Below are positions 31,553-43,645 of a DNA stretch of 64,000 nucleotides, piece by piece. The translations under genes were made by a program, and so were the position numbers. Origin of the DNA: Linum tenue. Lineage: Eukaryota; Streptophyta; Magnoliopsida; Malpighiales; Linaceae. Position 1 is the first letter of the stretch. Each line of letters begins with the position of its first letter. Below the pieces are notes generated by a model. It was not told the origin of the DNA. It saw only the letters and a program-made list of their open reading frames with translations, and did not search any database. The stretch is from the NCBI GenBank assembly GCA_946122785.1, contig CAMGYJ010000008.1, positions 24,391,475-24,455,474 of the forward strand, read 5' to 3'.

Positions 31553-34500
31553 CTATTTCCTTGTGCGATTGGCGACTGGTCCACCGGGTGTAGCTGATGG
31601 TGGAACGGGTGGCAGATTCCTATTTGCCGTAGAAGGGAGATCCTCCGTGCTATGCCGCCTCGGTTCCGTGATAGGTGTCCCCTCCGTCTGCGGTCGAGGG
31701 CTATCCATGCTCATACGGTGGGGAGTGGATTGCCATTGTTGTTGCCATTGTTGTTGTGGTCGATTCCAAGGTGAGAAGTCTTGGTGTGGAGTGGATTGCC
31801 ATTGTTGTTGCCATTCTTGTTGTTGCCATTGTTGTTGTGGTCGCTGCAAAGGTGAGAAGTCTTGGTGGGGACTTGAGTATGAACCCTCGGCCCAAGTAGC
31901 TGAGGATGTGCCGTCATGAAATGTACTTGGCCGTTGTTCATACTGGAAACTGGATCGGAGATTGTATTGGAAACTTGACCGCGGATCATACTGGCTTCCG
32001 GGCGTGGGATCGTAGTGAGTACTCCCCCCTTCACCGCTGCACACCTCCAAAGGAGTAGGAGCCTTCCACGTCGCAATCGGCTTGATCTCCGGCACGTGAG
32101 GTCGATCCCTCGTAGCTTTGTTTTGCCTTCTATGGACCAGCGGAGGCACCGGGTCAACATCCAGCGTCACCGGCGGCGGTCTCACTGGGGGAACTAGAGG
32201 GTATCTATGATGGTCACATCCGCGCGCTCGCATACATCCAAGGAGATTGTTCGCTATCCTTCGAATGAGCCCCACCTCTCGACCCGCCGCCGAATGATCT
32301 GCCGTCCGCGCGAGGTCGTGGATTCGATCGATGCCATCAACCTAAATCGAAGAAAATAACAAAGTTAGCCATTTAAAAAATAATGCACCGCATGACTAAA
32401 CAAATAAAAAATTAATTTCTTACCAAAGCTCCGTCCGCCACTCCTTCGGGGGTCATGTAACGAACAGATTGTCTTCGGTAGGTTTCCAAGTATGGGTCAT
32501 GGTAGCCCATCCGCCCCACATGAGATAGCGTCACAATATCCTGATCTTGCCTAACATTCCACAGGCAGATCAACATTTTATACTCCTCCGGCCAATTAGT
32601 AGGTCCTTGTCGACCATCTTTCCCGTGGTACCCCTTCTGACTCTCCGGGACATCCAATGGTATGCATTGCTCACGTCCAAATTGTCGTAGACATCGATCC
32701 GGCAAGTGCCACTCCACTATATGGTGGCAGATTAGTGGAACTCGGGTGCACCATTGACCGGGATGTAACGGGAACTTGTGGACGTGATGCGCAACAATCC
32801 GTTGTGGATACGGATCGAACTTAAGCTACGAAGGTTTAAAAAATAAAACCATTAATCAACATAATAATATAAGTTAAAAAAAGTAGGTTTTAATAGCGTA
32901 TTATGATGCTCACCTCTGCTTCCCAAAGGTGATCAAGCCTCCTACGATACTCCTCCAGCTTATGCGCTCCTAGGTTGTCGCATGTTGTTTCACCAAGCCA
33001 CCTATTAATATGGAAAAGTACACAATGTTAGTACATACAAAAAATTTCGTTATAACAAACTAAATTAGTAAAAAAAAGGTGAGAACTATGAGTGGGATAG
33101 AAGATATTTACCTACAACCATAAGCTTCATGTCGTAGGGGATGGTCCGGTCCCCGTTCCTTGTCGGGGTCTACCTTCGGTGCAATCCATGGCAAATGCTC
33201 CCGAGCCCAAAATTGGACGATGAACATGGCCCCATCAATCTCCTTCACCGCTCTCGCACTAGCATTACATAGGGATCGGTAGAGATGAGCTAGGCAAGCA
33301 GATGCTCAGCTCAAGTTTCCCATATCATCCCAACTACCAAGTATGATCTTCAACCATGAATTGTTGATTAGGTTGTTGGATTTCTTGGGGAAGAAAACTC
33401 CTCCGATCATGCCGAGGATGTAGATACGTGCATAAATGTCTTTATCACGCTCCGAACTTTCCTCCGTGAGGGGAATGCCTCCGAACTCAGGGTTGTGCTT
33501 ACGCCTGATCTCCGCTGTCAACCACGTGATGGATACTTGGCCCTTGGACAATGGTGGATGACCATCCGTATCGTGATCTCCCTTTTCTGGCGGACACAAC
33601 CCGGTGACCGTCCATATAAAATGTTGCCAACCACTCATATTGGCAACAACTTTAGGTGGTGGCGTAGAGTCCACACAAACAACATCACCATCGATGGGGA
33701 GATCGGTTAGGATGGCGATATCCTTAAGTGTGATGGTCCACTCGCCTTTACGAAAATTGAAGCAATGTATCTCCTTTCGCCATCTCTCTACCATCGCCGT
33801 GATGAGTTGGCGGTCGATCTTAATTCCATTGAAATGCCTAATCGAATCCAATCTTGCCCTTTTTAGAAAGGGCAAGATGACGTCGTTCCATTCAAGCACA
33901 TTCGTTGTGCCCCTATAGCGGACTATATGGTATGCATCCTAGAGAAGAATTTAAATTTCACTATAAGTTGATGATTTATACATATATAAATATATTATAA
34001 GATACAATTTATATATAAATCAAGGTTGTTTTAGAGAAATATACATGATCTAATAAACATTAATTTTAACATAACTAAAATAATTTTCTAAGATGCAATA
34101 TTAATTAAATCAAGCAGTTTTATAGAAATATACATTATCTAATAAACATTAATATTAAAATAACTAAAATAATATTCAAATATATTATTTTGTTAATCGT
34201 ATTGATTATTTTCAATAATTTAAAGCAATACAAGTACACTCGTAAGACTCTTAGGAGAGGTATACATCTCCTTAGAAACACAGTCTTTTTGACAGAAAAA
34301 GGGGGATCCGAGGATCGCTTAGAACCCGATTTTCCCAGGTCATGGGGGGATCATGATGATCGCTTAAGTCCCCATTTCCTTAGACATGCATTTCTTTATA
34401 AAGAATCTAAATAAGTGTTGTATTGTATTGATTTAAATTATTGAAATTAATCAATACGATTAACAATTAAGTAAATTATTGTACAAACAAATAAATTACT

Positions 34501-34805
34501 TTAACAAAATACAAATTACAAGTGATGATAAATAATATGTACCTTGTGGTCGTTCCAAACGTCTCATGAACGATGATTTGCTTGATCGTATAAAACTGTC
34601 GGATCAATCGGTCCTTGATCAACATAATATCGTTGATTGAAAATATCAACATCCGGCCCAACCTACGATAGCATAACAATAACATAAATCATTAGTATAT
34701 AAATTAAATAAATCATTATAACAACAACAACAATTGGGAAAAATGAGTACGTACCGTTTGATAATCATCATAAAAAAGGCCCTCTTCTTGAGCGAAATCG
34801 GCCAT
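31553..34805 (-). pseudogene. plant mobile domain (MAIN-like / PP7-long-form-like) gene carried by the MULE
   Basis: Six exons can be read on the minus strand with GT-AG borders: 34805-34755, 34662-34543, 33938-33112, 33001-32914, 32825-32424 and 32341-31553. Phases agree at every junction. The core, LDSIRHFNGIKIDRQLITAM, ERWRKEIHCFNFRKGEWTIT, LKDIAILTDLPIDGDVV, then WLTAEIRRK, is the plant mobile domain found in MAIN/MAIL1 proteins and in many transposons. The C-terminus is a Q/W-rich repeat region (RPQQQWQQQ) with SPY-type repeats. Breaks: TGA at 34566-34564 and TGA at 33308-33306. The gene converges on mudrA, with about 280 bases between their stops. The role of this domain in transposons is not established. 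Confidence 0.85.
34226..34430. repeat. second copy of the MITE-like intron sequence (empty hAT site)
   Basis: Lies in the second intron of the plant-mobile-domain gene, inverted relative to the copy in the mudrA intron. It contains 'cacagtctttttgacag', the uninterrupted site into which the hAT element jumped in the other copy. Confidence 0.7.
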
Positions 34806-35039
34806 TCTCTCGGAATCCGGACAGAGGTTCGATGGTTTTTTAGTGAAAACCAAAGAACAAGTTTTTTGGAGGCAGATCGGACTTAGCCGCAACCAAAAAA
34901 TAACTAATTCTAAGGTTTTTGGATGGGGAGGGAGGTGGGTAGAGAGAAGTTAGAGGGAGAAAGGGGGGAATGAGTTTGGTGTGCAAAAAATGAAGAGGGG
35001 AGGGGGTTTATATAGGGTACAAACCGCGTGGGGGAGGGC

Positions 35040-35385
35040 CGTTCCGTCATTTTTCCCACCGAAAACCGCGCCTCTAGAACGCTGTTGCGTTTCCCAACAG
35101 TCAAACCGTGCCTCGGGGAAGCGGTTTGCTTGGGCGCGTTTGCGTTTCCCAACAGTCAAATCGTGCCTCGGTGAAGCGGTTTGCTTGGGTGACGCGGATC
35201 GCCGAGCTGGCGCGCGTTTTGGCCGTCAGATCGCTCTCCCATCGCGCGGTTTGATGCACCGCCACGTGGCCACGCGTTTTGACAGCCATGCAAGGTCAAA
35301 CCGCGCCTTGGAGGAGCGGTTTGTGATATAAACGCTGCCTGGAGGCGCGGTTTCATTAAAAACCGCTCATTAGAGGCGCGGTTTT
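35040..35385. repeat. subterminal hairpin cluster, right end of MULE
   Basis: A series of 'accgcgcctctaga', 'accgtgcctcggggaagcgg', 'gcggtttgcttggg' and similar short palindromes. A near-duplicate of about 63 bases around 'gtttcccaacagtcaaa' occurs at about 35088 and 35149. It mirrors the cluster at the left end. Confidence 0.75.
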
Positions 35386-35473
35386 TTATAAACGATGGTA
35401 TTTTTGGAAATTATTTGGAGTGGGTTGTATTTTTGTAATTTTTTTAAACAGTGGTAGTTTTGGATTTTTTTCC
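35302..35473. repeat. right TIR of the MULE
   Basis: Inverted partner of 26373-26544, ending 'tagttttggatttttttcc' at 35473 and followed by the TTGATTCAG duplication. Confidence 0.9.
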
Positions 35474-35482
35474 TTGATTCAG

Positions 35483-36024
35483 CGAGCGATGGACCACGAA
35501 TTTCATTTTAAGGTAATCGGGAAACGTGGAATGACCAAACTAGCCCTGCCCTCCTCACACGTCCTTTCCCCTACCTTGATTTTCCTTCCTCTCCTCGGTT
35601 ACCTCCATTGACGCACGCAACATCTAAATCGGAGTTTTCGCTGTCATCATCATTCCCTTGCATTCGATAAATCTTTCACCATCTACTGCTGGCTGGGCAT
35701 CATTATTTGAAATCCAAACTACAGTTTCCGGACGCTCGGAAAGATTGGGTATCGTTTTCCTTTTGTTGGGAGGAATTTGGTTTGCGTGGAAAGTCTCAGC
35801 CATCCTTTTGGGTTTGGTTTTTGTAGCCATCGCGTTTCAATTACAAGTGGCCACCAAATGTACAGAAACCACAGCTCTTCCACCCCGTCGCCAACCCTAA
35901 AATGCTGCTGCTGCTGCTGCTCCTCCTAAACCCTGCTTCGAGCCTCCTCTTCTCCCCCCTCTTTTTCACGCTCGGCATCAGCCCTAAAGGCAGAGCAACT
36001 GCCAGAAGCTACGCACCAGCGGGA
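35483..36024 (+). promoter_or_regulatory. promoter/leader region of the GT4 gene
   Basis: About 540 bases between the MULE target site and the chosen start codon. It includes upstream ATGs, an 80-codon open frame at 35658-35900 with no recognisable family, and an in-frame ATG at 35902 followed by a (CTG)n run encoding a leucine stretch. No clear TATA box can be assigned. Most of the original upstream region is now displaced to the far side of the MULE. Confidence 0.4.
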
Positions 36025-39000
36025 ATGGCGAAACACTCCGTCAGCTGGCCACTTGTGCACAAGAGATGGCTGCTGGGTCTGTTAATCATGCTCTCCATTT
36101 CCACCGTCATTGCTTTCTTTATCAGGTCCGCTCTCGATTCCTGCGATCGTCACTTGGAACAAGTTTCTCAGGAATCTTCTGCCAATGCTCCGGTGCCTCC
36201 CAATCCCCTCACCTTCATGAGATCCAAGCGTGTACTCATGGTCTCGCATGAACTTTCCCTTTCGGGTATTCTCTTTCTCCTCTTCCAGTTTTTCTTAGAT
36301 TGAACATCAAACACAATTTCTGCTATCCGTTTTTATTTTCCCTTTTTCCCCCCATGTTACTAGTGTTCTGCTTTCCCTTCAAGTTTTGAGATTCGATCTC
36401 CTTTACGTGGTATAGATTACACTGGATTGGATCGTTTTGTCTTAATGCGAACTCAGTTTTGGTGCGAACCCAGAACTGAACCGCTCAGCATCCTTCCTAG
36501 AGAATATTTAAGTACTTAATGGTGGAGCTATAAATGATTAACACGTTTGTGTTCTTTCATTGTGATTTCCTGGAAGTCTCGTGGGCAAGCTTGGGTTTTT
36601 TTTTTTTTTTTTTTTTATCACAATTAGTTGTGCTATTGTAATATCTTGTTCTGCAGGATTTTTCTAGGCTCTTAGCTCTTAGTGATGGAATGTGTGATTC
36701 GAGCCAGGAATAAATGTCTCAATGAGTGAGGTAATTCTGGAAAACATTTCCGGTCCTCAGTAGGAAACGTTATCGTGGTGGCATGGCTGTACTGTCGATG
36801 GTTTCTGGTTCATTTAGTCAATGCTGTTCTTAAGATATTGTAGTTTAGCATGAGTGGCAAGGAAGTGTTTCTGTCACCTGGAACACTGTTGACCATTTGT
36901 TATCGGCTTGAGTAACTACCAAGAATATTTGTGCTCCCAGCTTACTTCTGTTTCTGGAAGGTTTCTGGCACTTCATCATAATAATGCATTTATTGGCAAG
37001 ACATATGTGAATGCCTTGAAAATGGCGTTTGTTTTGCCCAAAACTATTAATTTCCATACAGTTAATATTGAAAGATCGATAAGAGATATTATTAGGTTGT
37101 TCTGCAGTGCATGTCAAATCATAAAAAGAAACGTGACCAACTGTTCTCTCTTTGATGGAGAAGAGATATGAGTACGTTGTTTTGCTATGCATGTCAAATC
37201 ATAAAAGGAAACATGCCCAACTGTGTTGTGGGTAGCATTTAGTTCTTTCTCTCTTTTTCTACCCGTCGTTGTAATGTGTGTGATAGCATTCGAGTTGCAA
37301 AAGGGGAAAAAATTGTTCTCGTGCTCTATCTCTTTCTGTTATTTAACAATACATCTTTATGTGTTTTAGGTGGGCCATTGTTGCTCATGGAGCTAGCGTT
37401 TCTACTAAGGACTGTTGGTGCTGGAGTTTCTTAGATAACTATCCAAAAACCTCTGCAAACTGATGGAGTGATTTACAATTTGGAGGACAAAATGTTGGTC
37501 CGAGGAGTGCAGGTACATTAGGATTCTGTCTTCTAAATTTGCCACATAACAAAGGCACACATACTTCTATACCAACCTTATTGTATTTTGTCCCACTCAG
37601 TCTATAGACACTTTAACACCCTTGCAATCCTGCTCTATCTCGTTCATAGGAGATCTCTTAAAGGAGCTGATCATTCTATTGCACTGATTACAGGTAATAT
37701 CCGCAAAGGGACAAGAAGCTATAGATGCTGCCCTCACAGCTGATCTGGTTGTTCTGAATACAGCAGTTGCTGGGAAATGGCTGGATCCTGTTCTTAAGGG
37801 AAATCTTTCTCGTGTTCTTCCAAAAGTTTTGTGGTGGATCCACGAGATGCGGGGGCACTACTTCAAATTGGATTTTGTCAAACATCTTCCTTTGGTTGCT
37901 GGCGCTATGATTGATTCACATGTCACCGCTGATTACTGGAAGAATCGAACCCAAGAGCGTCTGGGGTAGGTGCAAATTTAATTTCTCAATCTTTGCAACT
38001 TTTATGTCAATGTGGATTGCAGTTTTATTCCTTGCTTTCAAATTTTGTCTTCGTAGCTTACTTTTCATATCTGGAGATTAGGAAGTCACTTATGTGTTAG
38101 TTATGTAACAAGCTAATCTCTCTATGGGTCTAGGATAAACTTTATGATAAGTGTATCAGCTATTCCCTGTTACTTCAGTCTGGGATGCAATCCTCATGCA
38201 TTATTTGATTTTAGCTTTTTTGTCGTTAATTTAGTTCCTTTACCTATTGGCAACTACTCTTTACAGGATTAAAATGCCTGAGACCTATGTTGTTCATCTT
38301 GGTAATAGCAAGGAACTTATGGAGGTTGCGGAAGATAGTATTGCAAATAGGGTTTTGCGTGAGCACATCCGGGAATCTCTTGAAGTTCGAGATGAAGATT
38401 TACTGTTTGGCATTATAAACAGTATGAATTTCTTGTAACTTGATATTCTTAGATGATAAAGATCGTTCTTCCTCTGTTAGGTTACTCTTAGATGCTCCGA
38501 TATGCCCCTATTGTTTCATTTTAATTTATTGTCACCCCCAACGTTCCCCACATTATATGAAAAGTGAAAATAAAATCTTTCTTTCTTTTACCTTATTAAG
38601 GCATTGATGTCAGGTGTTTCACGTGGAAAGGGCCAAGATCTGTTTCTACGCTCCTTCTATGAGACTTTACAACTGATCCAGGAGCGGAAGTTGCAAGTTC
38701 CATCTGTGCATGCTGTAATAGTGGGGAGTGACATGGGTGCACAAACCAAGTTTGAAACGGAGTTGCGGAACTATGTGATGCAGAAAAAGATCCAACACCG
38801 TGTTCACTTTGTGAACAAGACTCTTACTGTTGCTCCTTACTTAGCTGCAATCGACGTTCTCGTTCAGAACTCTCAGGTACTTTATCCCGTTCCTTTTTTA
38901 GTCAACTGCTATGCTACTCCTGTATATTTTTCGGAATAAGCAATGCAGGTTCCCTTCAAATGCCTCATGTCATGCTCTTTACTTGCCTGTTCTATTTCCT

Positions 39001-39566
39001 GAGATAGTACGGAACGACACCAGGGGAATCAGTTCATTGTCCTCTTCAAAGAAACTGGTTGGATATTCTTAGACCATTCTTCATTGTTGTGTCCTATCTT
39101 TGCACCACATATGCAGGCCCGGGGAGAATGTTTTGGGAGGATAACCATTGAAGCAATGGCATTTCAGTTGCCTGTCCTGGTGAGGGTGCTGTCCTCCTTA
39201 ATACTATTCTAACCTGGTTCTTGTGACATGTTTATGACTTGCACAGACGTCGATGCTAACTTGAATTCCTTTTTTTTTTCTTGCTAACTCGATCCCCAGG
39301 GAACTGCTGCTGGTGGCACTGCAGAGATAGTTGTGAATGGGACTACTGGCATGCTGCATCCAGTTGGGAAAGACGGAGTTCCGGAGCTTGCCAAAAACAT
39401 GGTGAAACTTGCAACTCAAGTAGAGAGGAGGCTTACAATGGGGAAGAGAGGCTATGAGCGTGTGAAGGAGATGTTTCTAGAACATCACATGGCACATCGA
39501 ATTGCTGTTGTGCTGAAGGATATACTGAGAAAGGCGAAGGATAACCAACATCGACATACAATTTGA
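36025..39566 (+). pseudogene. GT4-type glycosyltransferase gene, seven exons, with premature stop
   Basis: Exons 36025-36265, 37370-37512, 37694-37965, 38267-38421, 38614-38876, 39117-39179 and 39300-39566 all have GT-AG borders and join in phase to 467 codons. An N-terminal membrane segment (LLGLLIMLSISTVIAFFI) suggests a type II Golgi protein. A GT-B core follows with KVLWWIHEMRGHYF, VVHLGNSKELMEV, VSRGKGQDLFLRSF, HAVIVGSDMGAQTKFE, and the GT4 E-x7-E motif in ARGECFGRITIEAMAF, then PVLGTAAGGTAEIV. It resembles the Arabidopsis At1g75420/At1g19710 group of UDP-glycosyltransferase-superfamily proteins; the substrate is not established. The in-frame TAG at 37432-37434 is codon 102, where the family has a Trp, so this allele should yield a truncated protein. 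Everything else is clean, so a recent null allele or sequence error is possible. Codon 1 was chosen for its agreement with the family; 35902 is an in-frame alternative. Confidence 0.88.
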
Positions 39567-40081
39567 GCCTAGCTATATTATTTTTGTGTTCAGAGATCAA
39601 AAGGTGTGACTAGTTTGAATACATTTCTTTGTTCCATAAGTCATTTCTCCCATCAAGGCAGCAGTACAAAGATGATTTTAAGAGAGATTTAACTATAGGG
39701 AAAAGATGCAGTTACGGCCCCCAAGTCTCTGCCTTCACAGAAGTACTGTAACTTGTGTACATACTAGGATGAGTTCCAATGATGTCTCCATAGCGTTGCT
39801 GAGTTTGCATTTTGTCTCGAGTCTTTCAACTTTCCTGGTGGTAAATTTGATTAATTTCTGTTGGCATGCTGTTAATTGGCTTGTAGGAAGGGATGTTTGT
39901 TAGTTCCGGTCTGTGTGCGATGTTCAAACTTTTGTCTATCATGCAGGCATGTAATGATGTAAGCTCGCTCGACTGTTGAGCCACCTGGGAATGGGCATGT
40001 AGGAGTCGATGCGAGTAAGGCTGCTGGGTATGCATATTTGAGATGCACAAATTATGCGCATGGGAGTATGGCAGATGTTCC
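39567..40081 (+). other. 3' flank of the GT4 gene
   Basis: Probable 3' untranslated region and downstream sequence. It is T-rich, with no ORF of note and no clear boundary before the LTR at 40082. Confidence 0.4.
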
Positions 40082-41631
40082 TGTCACGGACTAACTTATG
40101 GCCGTGCGACACCTAGCACTCAAGTCTCTTAGAGCGCTAAGGCAGCCTAGCTTGCAATCTCTCAAACTCACAAGTGTGGATAAACTCTGACTCGTCCCGA
40201 ATACCTCAATAATTTTTCGCCTAAGGTCCAAGTATAAACCTTAGTCGGGTGCAGTACAGGATAAGTGTGTTTAAATATCAACTCGGGCCGGTCCGTCTAC
40301 CCCTACTTCAGTCATTTAAATCATTATCTAGCAATAAGGTTTTGGTTGAAAAGTTTGCTAATTAGAGTAAAACAAGACAAAGGTGAATGGCTTTGAAAGC
40401 TCTTTTGTGGAAGGATCACTCGGGTGTTGCTTCCCCCTAACTACTACCATGGCATGTGAACCGAAATGATTGCTATGGGCAAGGTGATCTCTAACTGCTA
40501 GGGGACGCAAATATGGTATTAGACCACGCTCATGATTGCTAAATCGAGGCATGCATTATAGGCTGTCACTAGGCCCTCTCAGTTTAGGTAATCAATGGTT
40601 GACTTACTCCCTCACTCAACCCAAGGGTTGGTCGGCTTAATCGTGCTTAACGAAATTCTTAATCCAATATTGAGGTTTGTCCTAAATTAACCTAGTTAGA
40701 AGACTTGAAAAGCCCTAGGGATACCAACTCAATTGAGACTAGATTAAGTGGTTAATTAGATTGCTAAGCATAGACATGCACAAACCTAAGGACGCTAAGC
40801 ATAAACATGCACAATTAAGATGAATAATATCTCAAACATTTGGATTAAACAAAACCCAATGACAATCATTCAATTCACATAAAAGAAGACTACATGATAA
40901 AGTTAGGGTTTCACAACACCCAAGTGAAAAGAATTCTACTCCATGCTAGAGATGGGAGAAACACAAGGAGAAGGGGTAGAAACCATCTTGGAGGAGGCTT
41001 CCAATCTTCTTGGCCCTTGTGTTGAACTTGCATGGGAGGAAATCTTCCCAAAATCCACCTTGGAGCAAAAACCTAGCCTCCTTCTTTGGTTCGTGTTTCT
41101 GTCTCTAGAAATCAGAAAAAAGCTTTTTCACTCAAATGGGCTCTCCCTTCTCTCTTCCTTTCAGCTCAGCTTTTAAACAGGGAACAGGATGTGTTCACGG
41201 CTCCAGTTCACGGCCGTGAACACTGTAACGCGTCCGTGAACTCCAATTAGGTGCTGTAACGCACCGCTTTGCTTCCTTGTGTTCACGGTCCACAACTCCT
41301 CTTCACGGTCTTAGTGACCGTGAACATGCCTTGCATCAGTAACTTGCATTTTGGCTCTAGACACCTCAAGGTTCACGGCTAATGGCTCTTCTTCACGGTC
41401 ATGTAAGACCATGAACAACCCAAGAAAACCGGATTTCGCCCTTTTTCACCTCTTCTCGCGATTTTCGATCATTTGCGTCCAACTTTCGACTCCGAAGCTG
41501 GTTTCACCTGTTAAATCCCGAAACACACTAAAATACGAGAAACCTAGCATAAAACCAACCTTTTAGGAGCGAATTTGCCACAAACGAATAAGGAAAACGG
41601 GGGCAAAACATGTACAATTAGGCCTGTATCA
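40082..41631 (-). mobile_element. Gypsy LTR, minus orientation (3' LTR)
   Basis: About 1550 bases from TGTCACGGAC to GGCCTGTATCA, followed by CTCCCCCACAC, a polypurine tract on the minus strand, and 'gtttgcttgtccccaagcaa'. It is the same family as 1-855. It contains 'gttcacggtccac' and 'ttcacggtcttagtgaccgtgaa' near 41280-41325. The internal region continues to the right. Confidence 0.75.
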
Positions 41632-43645
41632 CTCCCCCACACATAGACGTTTGCTTGTCCCCAAGCAAACCATTTTACACAAGGTAATATTTCAACCTAC
41701 ACAAATACTTTGGGGACAACTCAAAGGGCACAAAGTGGGAATTCTCAATGGCTATTGGCAATCAATACATCGACCGTTGCAAGCAATACCGACATCCACC
41801 ACAAACGACATTCGAAGCCACCAAAAATGGGCAAACGAAAAGTTCTCACCTTGTTCATGGATCAAATGCAAGTCTCAACAAGACCACTTATCAACCACAA
41901 CCAACCATGCATGGAATTCAAGTCCGAGGAACAAATGGAAAGGCAACAAAGGTCCTCACCGGGGTATGATATGGCATGCAAAGCAAGAATGAATCACTCA
42001 CTCTCAAGACCAGTGGGGTCGGGACCTTTTTGGTGCAAAAGATGTGCACAATCATAAAATCTCAGCCCTATCGCCTCAATACCACGGCGGTAACCTCTAA
42101 ATGCTAGATTTCACGGAATGGTTGTCACCACTAGCTTGTTCGGAGGTCTTAGACACGGGTTCAGATGACTGGCAATTGTCTTGGACATGGGAAAAAGGCT
42201 TTTTGGGTGGTGGCAATCATGACGTGAGGTTATACATCTTCAACCTAAACCCAAAGGTTCTATGGTTTCGACTAAAACCCTTCTCTTCAAACCAAGGCCA
42301 CTAGCATCGGCCAAAAACCTTATCTCTCCTTTCCAAATTATCACCCATCGTGAACTACATTGAAGCACTCATCCTCGGTCTACTCTTGTTAGCACATCAA
42401 GGTTTTGTAGTGAAGGAGTTCTAAAACAATGTGGGGGTTTCAATGGCTTGGGTGCCAAGAAACCCCTCCTAGAGCATGTACTTTGGTTTTTCATGGCACT
42501 CTCTACTTTATTTACCCCATTTTATTATCTCTTTTCGTTTCTCTTTTCTTTTCTTTCTTTTTCTTTTCTTTTTGAGGGGGGGCACTAGAGAGTAAAAACA
42601 CTTGCCACCTATACATTTAACGACCAATGCTCTCTTTTTGAGGAACTCACTCCAACACTACACTTCATTTTTCTCATTCCTAGCAAGAACCACACACAAA
42701 CCTCCTATGTAGAACCTCTATGGAAACTCAAAGGTGAGAGCTCCAGGACACAAGGACGACTCATGTTTAGACACGAAGAAAGGATTGGTGGTCATTCTAT
42801 CAACACCATTAAGCTCACAAGAATGAAGCTCCTAACTTAAGAACGACCCTCGAAGTCACAAGGCTCAAAGGGGTTGACTAGTGGATAACATATTTCGGGA
42901 CAATCAACATTTGGGCGTGGATTAATTCTATGCCTCCATCATACTCAATAGTGACAACTGTGTTGTTACTTGCCATGGTAAGAGGGATCTAAGAACACAA
43001 GAAGAAAACGATCGGCTCAAAGCTCACATGGCTACACATAGTCACCCAACCATCTATTCCAATTCACAAACACAATGCATGGCAATTGTAATCAACAAGT
43101 AATCGAGTCAAGACATCTATTCATTTATGCACACATGAGAACTAAACTTTTTCCCTATCCTAATGAACCTCTCAGTCATCATCATAGGATATACTCGATC
43201 ACATGCAACAATTCAAGATCAATGTCAATAAACACGAGAATTTCCCACACACCGGCCACTTTGATCATGCAAACATTGCTTGGAGCCCTCAAAATTTTGA
43301 AATTTGGGCATATATTAAGGCTCCAAGCATCCATCACACTCACACAAGCATAATAGTAAACTACCCCCCCCCCCCCCCACACACACACTTAAACTCGAAA
43401 TTGCCCTTAATGGCGTAAGAAAGAGGTAGAATGATGTTACCTCTTGGGCTTGGTGGGGTGAAAGTTGAAATCGAATCCGGGGTAGGATATTTTGAGCTTC
43501 AAGGAGAGACAAAAAAACACACACACAAGCACAATACGATTCGCTCGAGGCGAGGTTATTACAAACACAATATGATAGTAGTGGTTTATGTCACACACAC
43601 AAAATGAAGAAAAATAACAAGAAAAAAAAAACAAGTTCAGGGTTA
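41632..43645 (-). other. 3' non-coding internal region of the minus-strand Gypsy element
   Basis: No coding sequence is recognised. It has a C-run (about 43364-43378), the minus-strand equivalent of the G-run near 8508 in the other element, followed by 'acacacacacttaaactcga', which corresponds to the 'aagtgtgggg' type of tract. CT-rich 'ttcttttctttctttttctt' near 42540. This is comparable to 8207-9589. Confidence 0.5.

Larger units (their letters stand above)
26373..35473. mobile_element. 9.1-kb Mutator-like element (MULE) with 9-bp TSD
   Basis: The terminus GGAAAAAATCCAAAACTACC at 26373 is repeated inverted at 35473. Both sides are flanked by TTGATTCAG (26364-26372, 35474-35482), the 9-bp duplication usual for Mutator elements. 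It carries a mudrA-like transposase gene on + and a plant-mobile-domain gene on -, convergent. Both genes contain stops and mudrA has a frameshift, so this copy is not autonomous as it stands, but its termini are well preserved. Confidence 0.93.

Noticed and set aside
35658..35900. 80-codon ORF upstream of the GT4 gene
   Set aside because: It contains a hydrophobic stretch but resembles no family, and lies in the leader/promoter; at most an upstream ORF.
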